In this document: positions 1 through 7,935 of the stretch, piece after piece
Numbering within the stretch: the stretch's first letter is position 1
How the letters are laid out: each line of letters starts with the position of its first letter
From: Chrysophaeum taylorii
Lineage: Eukaryota; Sar; Pelagophyceae; Pelagomonadales; Pelagomonadaceae
Direction: 5' to 3'
Assembly (NCBI GenBank): GCA_029834535.1
Contig: JAQMWT010000175.1
Location: forward strand, 1-42,468
DNA: 42,468 nucleotides
Position numbers and translations under genes: made by a program
The notes under the pieces: model-generated
Told to the model about the DNA's origin: nothing
Database searches by the model: none
Seen by the model: only the letters and a program-made list of their open reading frames with translations

Positions 1-12
1 AATTTGGGTTGA

Positions 13-1577
13 TTGCAACCAGCATGGTTGTTGCACCTGCTACGTTGCGCAAGCGCATTATTCGACTCTACCATGACACTCCGGTTAACGGTGGTCTATA
101 TGGGACGTACAAGGTCGTCAGGCCTATCCAAGAAAACGATTTTGGTGGCCCCACATGTCGCGAACGAAGTTGGAGTGTTCATTGCTGAATGTTTAGTTTG
201 CCAGAAAGCTCGTACGCCTGAGCCGAAACGAGCTGGACTCTTGCAGCAGCCCGTCTACGATGGTGATGGTGCTGTTCTTTGCATGGATTTATTTGGACCT
301 TTGCCCAGCGCTGGTCCCGACACGTATCTTCTAGTATTTTTTGATCCGTTCTCGCATTTCTTGATTCTGGATGTTTTGAACGATAAGACTGCCGAGTCTG
401 TCCTCGAGTCTTTTGTCATTAACATTCTCCTCAAGGGCTACTTGCCCCAGATGATTCGTACCGACAACGGTAAAGAGTTCGTGAACAAGTTGATGCGCGA
501 GTTTTGCCATCTCTTCAACACACGATACCAAACTACGATTTCTTATCATGCCCAGTCGAACCCGGCTGAGCGTGTAAACCGATTTATCAAGGCCTTCCTC
601 CGTGCTTGCCTTCAGGGCCGGAACATCACGGATTGGCCCGAATTTGCTCATTATATTGCGTTTTGTTATAACCGCAAGTTTATTCCAGGCACGCAGGTTT
701 CTCCCTTTATGCTGCGCCTGAACCGTCAGCCGATGTTACCTACTGACTACACGCTTATGGACTTTGATACGCGATTGTTGCCAAAGACTCGCTCTGATGC
801 AGTCGCCGAAACTCGTGAACGATTGAAGTATTTACAAAGATCGTCCGCGATGCTCGTGATAAAGCTTTGAAGAAACAACGATTGGCTTACAATGCTGATC
901 ATGTTGATGTTGAATACCAGGAAGGATCGCACGTTTTGCTCTACATTCCTTTCCTTCAGAACAAACTTCGACCGGAATGGCGAGGACCGTTTATTATCAA
1001 GGAACGTCTTTCCCCGGTCACCTATAGGATTGAGTCTCTCGACTCTCCGCCCGAAGAACGACGTGTTCACGTTAGTCAGATCACGCCTGTGATGGTACCT
1101 CCGATCGTTGATCACACCATCCGCAAACCCGAAGAAACCTTCCGTGATGATTATCAGCACGGTAAGTTTGTTGTTTTCCGGGTTCCTGACCGGAAGCGCA
1201 CTGATTGGGGCAAGAAGATTTATGTTGCTGAAGTTTACGAGCCTTACGATTACCATAATGATCGTGTTGGTCTACATTTCTACTCCGATTTGGGTCCGAA
1301 CGACGATGTCGCTTATTTCAAGCCGACCTCTCACCTTTCGCACCGCAAGCTCAAGCCCGAGTTCAATGACGTTGAAGGTCGAAGTTTCACCGATAAGTCC
1401 AGAATTTCCTCCAACACAACTCATTGTGTCACGGATTTCGCTCCGCACGAGATTGATGTGTTGATCCCCAAGTTTACTTTACGCAGTGGCCGAGTTCCGG
1501 AACCGGTCATCACCCGCGTTTACCAGAAGATTCGTTCACGAGATGCTCGTAAGGCGAAGCCGCGCTCCTCGCGCTAG
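13..1577 (+). pseudogene. Decayed Ty3/gypsy integrase and C-terminal region (element 1)
   Basis: This is the 3' part of a Ty3/gypsy polyprotein that runs off the left edge. The integrase core is visible: first Asp in CMDLFGPL, second Asp in RTDNGKEF, Glu in PAERVNRF. It is followed by the small SH3/chromo-like segment (LRPEWRGPFIIKERLSP) and a further C-terminal domain (HGKFVVFRV, IYVAEVYEPYD, CVTDFAPHEIDVL) shared with the element at 1777-11965. The reading frame breaks near 160, where the zinc-finger His region is in another frame, and again near 830-866, where one frame ends at 870 and the next picks up the same protein to 1577. At the protein level it looks only about half identical to the second element, so it is a different family member, not a duplicate. 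It is too broken to be active. Confidence 0.85.
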
Positions 1578-1616
1578 CACCTCGCTGGGGCAGCTCGAAT
1601 TCTTACCAGGGAGTCC

Positions 1617-1776
1617 TGTGGCGGCAACTCCCGCCTCCTAAGGCTTACCCCTCTTCTAGGGCCCCCCCTTATCAGGGGCACCCTACTCCGTTCTGATGAT
1701 GTCAGTCTTTTCTATGACATCATCTTCCCTGATTTCTGTGATTCAAGTGTTCTTAATCATAAAGCAACAGCCGGTC
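1617..1776 (+). repeat. Partial 3' LTR of element 1, interrupted at 1776
   Basis: Begins TGTGGCGGCAACTCCCGCC about 40 bases after the stop codon of element 1, the place where the 3' LTR should start. Its first bases resemble the start of the second element's LTR (TGTGGCAGTAACGCCC). The homology stops abruptly where that second LTR starts at 1777, so element 2 appears to have inserted inside this LTR. The rest of this LTR is not visible after 11965, so the locus has been rearranged. The LTR call is by position and start motif, since no second copy is present. Confidence 0.55.
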
Positions 1777-1902
1777 TGTGGCAGTAACGCCCATTTCCCC
1801 CACTTGCCTGCCTGCCACCTGACTTACCCTGATTGTTGCGCTGGTATTGACCTTGCATTTATGGGGGGGGTGTCATCTCGACACCTTCACCTGCGCTTCC
1901 AC
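1777..1902 (+). repeat. 5' LTR, segment shared with the 3' end
   Basis: Starts TGTGGCAGTAACGCCC and ends CTGCGCTTCCAC. It matches 11840-11965 at 125 of 126 bases (G/C difference in the GATTGTTGCSCTGG stretch). The true 5' LTR is probably longer: the shared part stops exactly where a Helitron remnant begins after the other copy, and a TATA-like site lies further downstream at 2325. A genuine 126-bp LTR is the alternative. Confidence 0.75.
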
Positions 1903-2081
1903 CAGACCCAATGTACCGGGCATTTGTATTGCTTTCTCGCTGTCTTCTTGATATTACCCTCATTGGATTGTCCGATTTCGAGATGGCGTGAGGTATTGCG
2001 CTGAGATCGGGCGTGTGGTGGTTTCGCCCGCGGTTCGGAGGGTTGTTGAGGCCCCCGGTCCGGCCAAGAGGGGCGGGTATC

Positions 2082-2144
2082 TGAGAAAACCACTACAGTG
2101 GTCTCAGAAACGGGAATCGATAGTCCAACTCCAGGACTATCGAT
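2082..2144 (+). other. Two consecutive hairpins in the element leader
   Basis: The first hairpin is at 2082-2106: TGAGA pairs with TCTCA and CCAC with GTGG around a TACA loop, with an AAA bulge. The second, at 2116-2144, is a perfect 11-bp stem (ATCGATAGTCC with its reverse complement) and a 7-nt loop. They lie in the untranslated leader or the unseen rest of the 5' LTR, upstream of gag. Retroelement leaders often hold structured RNA for dimerisation or packaging; that role is inference here. Confidence 0.5.
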
Positions 2145-2324
2145 CTCCTGTTTTCGGCGGCGAGTCGGTTCGTAACGGTCGAGTGAGTGCGAAGCCGACG
2201 CATTTGTGGGTGAAGATCCAGAGGATCACGGGTACCGCCGCGGGGTTCATTTTACGTGATTCGGATCGAACGGGGAGCGGAGTCACTACGACTCATTTTG
2301 CATACTTTTGCATATCGTAAGGGA

Positions 2325-2330
2325 TATAAG
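2325..2330 (+). promoter_or_regulatory. TATA-like site in the element leader
   Basis: TATAAG within GGGATATAAGTCC, about 430 bases upstream of the gag frame. It could be the element's core promoter if the 5' LTR extends this far. The call rests on a single short motif. Confidence 0.25.
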
Positions 2331-2755
2331 TCCTAACCTAGCTCGCGCGAGGCAGACCACCTCCCTGACGGCGAGCGACAACACCGGGAAGGCCGTCCAT
2401 AGTCTTCACGCGCAAGGCAAGTGCTTCCGTAAGACCAGCGCACCGGTACAGCGCGCAGTAGTCAGACGGCTGTCGGCAATTGTCGTCTGACGAAGAGAAT
2501 ACAACAAGTGAGTTGTGAACGTCCGGAACAAACATATTATCCGGGCAAATCGCGGTCATGGCAGAGAGGCCAATGACAGAATGATCGCAGTGTTTTCGGG
2601 ACGCACAGGAGCGTCTGCAACGATTCAGTGCAGGGACTCTATTTGCGTCTATTGGAAGAACACCGTTCAGTACGCCCTTTCAACAGCCGGAAGCCGAGGA
2701 AAGCGGCATCGGAAGAGAGGCAAGATCATCTGATAGTCTCAACAGCCCCCCAAGC

Positions 2756-4268
2756 GTGGTCATCCTTTCGGATCCGCGCGCCGGCGAAGGGGGAGCTACG
2801 GTTGCGCCAGACGCAACTTCAAGACCGGGTGAGCCGACGTTCCCGTACGCACGACCCTACGAACGTGCGATGAATACTACGGAGTCATCTCGAGCGGAAC
2901 CCGGACCGTTTACAGCGATACGTGGACCAGAGGAGAGTGCACCTCCTAGGCCACCATCTGCGAATACGAGAGCGACTGATTTTCGCGTGGATGTCGACCC
3001 CGAGTTTTTGCAGACCATCAACGAACGATTCGAGGTGTACCAGTCGCAGATTGAGCAAGTCATACGTGAACTTGAGAACACCCGCCGCGACGCTCAACAA
3101 CAACGCTCAGAAGTGGAGCGACAGCGGATTGACAACGATCGACTTCGGCGAATGATGGAGGAATCCATGCGGGCGCATGCTCGAGAGGCAGGCCAACCTC
3201 TCCGAATGCTACGCGTGTTACGCCCGACGATGATGACGCTGTATCGGCACTGACCGATGATCAGCCACCGCGAAGTCGACCGGAGCCTACCCCGCACCAT
3301 CATACTGACCCCGGTTCGGCGCGTCCTCGTGACGAAGAAGAGATACTTCGTGTCAAGAAGGGAGCTGCTGGTATGACACGTATCACGTTTTCGAATCTCA
3401 CGGGGCAAATTACCAAGGACCGTGATGAGGTGGAAGCGTGGTGGATGCAATTGCGGCGTATGATGGAAGGCAAGATTGATAAACCCTCAATAGCGATGAA
3501 TGTGATTGGAGGCGAGTATCAACTCGCCCCTATGGAAGCTTATCGCAAGTGGGAAGCTGAACGGCCGCAGATGTGGAAACAATACAAGGATGGGACCATC
3601 ACAATGAAAGAGTTGCGCCAGCATGATGAGGACTGTCTGGATGCTATGCAAGAGGCGACGAAGCTTCCTTGTCCACCTCGGGCTACGGCTGAGGAGCTTG
3701 AACGTGAATGGTTCAATTTACGGCAGGGGAATTTGTCATTGAATAAGTATATTGCGCGATGGGTGCAGAAATTCGACCAGTGGAGAGCAATGTCAGGTCG
3801 CGATACCGATCCGGCTGCGTTCCGTTCGCACTTCATTGCTGGTCTCAATTCCGAGCGCTTGCGGACGAGCGTCGAACTTGCTCAGGCCTCACCGCATATG
3901 AAAGCATCTACTCTCACCCTCAACGATATCATTCAATTGACCATCCAGATTTCCAAGATTCTGGAAGCCAACCCTACTGCCAACATCGATGAGGCGATTA
4001 AGAAGGAGAAAGGAAAGGAGCACGCACCACGGATGAGGAGAGAGCAGCAGCAGCAGAGGCAGCAGTTGCTGCCAGTCCAACGGGTTGGTTATGTTACTGA
4101 CTCGGGAGTTGGAACCTGGCTACCACAGGGGATAGATAACCGTACGCGTCAAGCAATTACGACGTGCCTCAGTTGCAACCGGCATGGTAGTTTTAACCAC
4201 GACAACGGTGTGTGTCCTGTGCCGGACAATCCCTCGAGGAAGAGGCGTGCTGCTCAGACGTTGACGAA
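2756..4268 (+). pseudogene. gag (capsid/nucleocapsid) of the retrotransposon, frameshifted
   Basis: The structural protein of the element. The first part (2756-3210; first ATG at 2870) is a charged, coiled-coil-like segment (YQSQIEQVIRELENTRRD). The protein then continues in another frame: a run through DDDDAVSALTDDQ leads to the ATG at 3373. The core holds the retrotransposon-gag signature around EREWFNLRQGNLSLNKYIAR and KFDQWRAM. Near the end is a zinc-knuckle-like CLSCNRHGSFNHDNGVC with Cys-Cys-His-Cys spacing 2-7-4, wider than the usual 2-4-4. Around 4266 the frame must move by +1 to reach the Gln-rich and protease-like part. The change near 3210 looks like a random indel; the later one could be a programmed +1 shift or another indel. 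Confidence 0.75.
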
Positions 4269-5716
4269 TGCGGGTTTTCCAGCAACGCGAGGGACAGGAG
4301 CAATACCGACGGACGCTTTTAGCTGCAGCAGGACAGGCTTCAGTGACTCAGCTAGCGCCGCGCGTTGTGCAACAGCCGCAGGTGGTCTACACAGCAGCAC
4401 AGGTGCCAGGTGCAGGTCAACAGCAGCTGGTTGCAGGTACTCAACAGCGTTTGGTTGCAGGCACTCAACAGCAGGTGGTCCGAAGGCAGCCCGCAGTGCA
4501 GCGGACCGCTCAGACCTCGGTGCGCCTGGAGGATCTGACTACGGCTCTCAACACGATGAACTTGACTCGTCAGGCACAGCAGACGGCTCCGCCGGGTAGA
4601 GGGCAACAGTCTCAGAGAGCGAACCCTAGCCAGCACAATGATGGTGTCGCCGCTCAGTGGCTTGAAGTGCTTGGCGAAGATCGGGATGACACTAAGCGAG
4701 CGGACTACTGCACTGTGCAGTATTCTGAGCTCATGGAGGACAACGTGTATGACGATGACGAGGTTGGGGGCGATGATGATAGCTTCTCTGCAGAAGGCTA
4801 TTCCCCTGGTGACCCCATGGAACCTCCTTCCTTTTTGGTCATCACTGAAGACGCACGGGTGGAGGACCAGGAGCAAAGTACCGAAGTGACTGGAATCGCA
4901 TCTAGAGTTCTCTCGGAAGACGAAGATAATCGTGACGAATTGGGGTATACGATTGTTCGTGTGGGACAAGATACCTTGGTTGCCATGGATAAAGTGACAC
5001 CGAGGGACGACTATGCCGAGAGTTATGCCGCTCACCCTTCCATCTCTTCGGATTTCGAGAGTTTCTGCCCTCAGACTGCGTTGAATCCAGACCATCGTGA
5101 AAATAAAGCCGTAAGGTACGATGGCACGAGATCCGCCTCTTTGACGTATGTGTCTGTGGCTATCTCCTCGCTAGATGGTTCGAAATATTCCATCATCGCT
5201 GTCGGTTTGGATGGCATGGCTGATTCCCCATACATCGATCACCGCTTGTATCGCAAACTTGATTGTGACGGCAAAATCATCTATCATCAGCCACTCCCTA
5301 CTATTCGTACTCTAAATGGATCAGGAGGTTCGGGAGCTGCTATTCGAGAATGGGTCATTCTCCGGATCTCCTTGGTGCCGACGACATCCATGCTGCTCAT
5401 GTTCTTCGTTGGTCAAACGAATGGGCAGTTACTATTAGGAGCACGAGAATTACGACTCTTGGGTACGATTTTGGATTATGCGACGGAGAGAGCTATCTTT
5501 CGGCGTTCTGAAGTGACCATTGGAGTTCTCAAGAATCGGACTTCCGCCTCGCCACAAGACCAGCATGGAATTGTCCTTTACAATGAGGCATTCGATGCGA
5601 CCCCGCAGGTAGTGCAGATGTTCCCGACAGCTAAGCTTGCTGTGCAATACGGAAATATCCAAACTTGGACGCCAGTTGGTAAAAAACCGTGGAGTTATAA
5701 CAGTCTATTGCGTTCT
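4268..5716 (+). CDS. Gag-pol linker and retropepsin-like protease region
   Basis: This frame stays open to 6019, but only the part up to 5716 belongs to the element; the remainder is the inserted retroposon. After a Gln-rich linker with a tandem VAGTQQ repeat and an acidic stretch, about residues 310-410 look like a retropepsin fold: VGLDGMADSPYID near the start, and LLLGARELRLLGTILDYA, which matches the usual hydrophobic-LG flap partner. The expected Asp-Thr/Ser-Gly triad is replaced by DGM, one residue short, so the enzyme may be dead or strongly diverged. Without the insertion this frame runs straight into the methyltransferase at 6039. Confidence 0.6.
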
Positions 5717-6027
5717 GAGCCTTGCGAGGGCATCCGCCCTCCCGGCGTAGGTTGGCACCTATTCGCCTCCCGGGCGGGCCGGTTGGCAGCCGGAACGTTC
5801 GCAGTGGGACGGGGTATGGCCGGGGGGCGCAGACGGAAGGTTATCGACGAGTTGGTTGTCAGTCACATCGCTGTCTCCTCGTCGCATGGCGACAAGCTTG
5901 ATGATCACTCTCCGCCGACCCACCTTTCGGCGCCCCTCGTCTACAGGCCCGTGATTCCGGACTGGCTCCTGTCGGTCCGGCCTGGCTCCCATGCTCGGGA
6001 GAGGTCTGAAGTTAGTTAGTTAGTTAG
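5717..6027 (+). repeat. SINE-like retroposon A, copy 1 (5'-truncated)
   Basis: A 311-bp insertion starting GAGCCTTGCGAGGGC and ending in GTTA repeats. An 11-bp target-site duplication, TATTGCGTTCT, flanks it (5706-5716 and 6028-6038). It lacks about 54 bases present at the 5' end of the copy at 34293. A truncated 5' end, a simple-repeat tail and a duplication of about 11 bp are typical of target-primed reverse transcription. It breaks the polyprotein: insertion plus duplication is 322 bp, not a multiple of three. Confidence 0.88.
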
Positions 6028-7556
6028 TATTGCGTTCTATTCGTATCAGAGCGAGTCACCATCACGTTCCTCCCGGTGATCAGACTGCTGAAAAAGCTGA
6101 AGACCAACTTACATGCCCTGCAGGCGAGGAAGATATCATCCCTCATTTCGCGTACATGACGAGTACTCGATATCTTCTTCCAAGCCAACCGTACTTCTTG
6201 GAGATGGAGTGCGATGTGCCGCTGGAAAAGGGTCACGTATTCCGACCTTATCGGTCACTCCTCCAAGATCTCCGCCTTGTACTTGGTTCCTATTCATCGT
6301 ATTGTGCTGATGAGCCCAACGAAGTTCATGTGGCTGTGGAGCACATTGGTGACGAACCTATTGGTATCGACCCCGAAGTCCCGGTGGTCGAAGGCGAGAT
6401 CATGCCGCATGAAGGATGTGTCAACATGCAGCTAGAAGCCACTGATGACGTGTGTCATGCCACTCTTACGGCTGCTGTTGACGACGACGAAGTCGAGGAG
6501 GATGTCTTGAGTGACAGACCTCCTCCTCAGCCACCTCCAGATGAAGAAGTGAAAAAAACACCAGAAATGGAGATGGAGGCGACTGTTAAGGAGCTGCTAT
6601 CTAAGCACGCCTCCTTGGTTTGGATACCCATCACCTACATCTTTGTCGTCGTCTACTTTGCTGGCGCTGGAGGATCAACGTTGGGTATCCGGCGATGCAA
6701 TGAGCTATATGGCAGTTCATTTCGCATTGTCCTGGCCTTGGATGCTTGTCCTCAAGCCCGAGCCACCTTTGAACTCAATTTTCCGAAGATTCCCTATGTT
6801 TTGCATGAGCTGGGGAAATCTCATCGTCGTACATGCGACTTGGTGTTGTCGTATTTACACTCAGATTTTTGGAAGCATTCTTATTTTCACGCCAGTCCGC
6901 CGTGTATCTATGGATCGACTGCCAATTTGCACTACAGGGACGCACGCAAGGGCGCTACTATTACTTCTTGGGTCCTGCGTCACTTCCGCAACGCACCTTA
7001 TGTGATTGGACGATGGACGCTCGAGCAGGAACCATCAGTGATCCCTTTTGTGCATCACCAATTTTATGTGCCGCGTATTGTTGATTTTTATAGTATTACA
7101 CCCGAATTGCTGTGCCCGCGCACGCGCCCACTTGCTTGCAATGTTCGCTTGGAACTGCCGTTATTATCGCGTGTACCACCGAATTTACGGGACCGTTTTG
7201 GCCCAGCGTTGGGATTTACAGGTGGTCACCCGCTCATTATAGTGAACAGTTTCTCCTCTACGCGCCCGGCTATCGGCCCTGCCTTCACGGTGACGCGCAA
7301 TAAGCTCCACTTAGGACCTCATTTTTCGAACACCCGTCCTCTCACGTTGCAGATGCACCAGGAAATTATGACCGTTCCTGCTCTGTGGCAATGGGGTGCG
7401 ACAGTTTCCGAGACAGTAGCTATGAAGATGCTTGGCAGTATGGTGCCACCCGTGACTATGACGCGGATTGCGCTAGCAGTGCACAATTCGTTTGACCCTT
7501 CACTTCGAAATTTGGGTAAGTTGGAATATTGCGACGACTACGCTAGCCCAACCTGA
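6028..7556 (+). CDS. C5-cytosine DNA methyltransferase domain of the retrotransposon polyprotein
   Basis: Predicted to transfer a methyl group from S-adenosylmethionine to carbon 5 of cytosine in DNA. Residues are counted from 6030. A linker of about 200 residues includes an acidic and Pro-rich stretch. Motif I is FAGAGGSTLGIRR (about 210-222), followed by the motif II region LALDACPQARATFELNFP. Motif IV is SPPCIYGS with the catalytic Cys at about 292. The motif VI position reads TLEQEPSV where ENV is usual. The motif VIII-like CPRTRP keeps the Arg residues. Motifs IX and X are RPLTLQMHQE and MLGSMVPPVTM near the C-terminus. The catalytic part is about 280 residues, the size of a minimal bacterial or DNMT2-like enzyme, with no recognisable reader domain. 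The frame ends at TGA 7554-7556, inside the duplication made by the next retroposon. RT follows in the +1 frame. Confidence 0.85.
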
Positions 7557-7564
7557 TCATCATA

Positions 7565-7935
7565 ACTAACTAACTAACTAACTTCAGACCTCTCCCGAGC
7601 ATGGGAGCCAGGCCGGACCGACAGGAGCCAGTCCGGAATCACGGGCCTGTAGACGAGGAGCGCCGAAAGGTCGGTCGGCGGAGAGTGACCATCAAGCTTG
7701 TCGCCATGCGACGAGGAGACCGCGATGTGACTGACAACCAACTCGTCGATAACCTTCCGTCTTCGCCCCCCGGCCATACCCCGTCCCACTGCGAACGTTC
7801 CGGCTGCCAACCGGCCCGCCCGGGAGGCGAATAGGTGCCAACCTACGCCGGGAGGGCGGATGCCCTCGCAAGGCTCAGGATTCATGAGGCACCGTCCTCC
7901 ATCGCAACCGCAGTCGGCGATCAGGGTAAGGGCCT
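7565..7935 (-). repeat. SINE-like retroposon A, copy 2 (near full length)
   Basis: Same family as 5717-6027 but in reverse orientation: on the plus strand it begins with TAAC repeats and ends with the complement of GGCCCTTACCCTGATCGCC. About 371 bp. Flanked by an 11-bp direct repeat with one mismatch, TGATCATCATA (7554-7564) and TGATCACCATA (7936-7946). It separates the methyltransferase from RT. Its target site differs from that of copy 1, so the two landed independently. Confidence 0.82.

Noticed and set aside
6041..6052. TCGTATCAGAGC, similar to an initiator-tRNA-Met primer-binding site
   Set aside because: It lies in the middle of the polyprotein coding region and not after an LTR; it encodes part of the linker before the methyltransferase.
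5717..7935. A DNA transposon with 310-bp terminal inverted repeats and a methyltransferase cargo
   Set aside because: Each repeat has its own separate target duplication, single copies occur elsewhere, and removing the left copy restores the element's frame.
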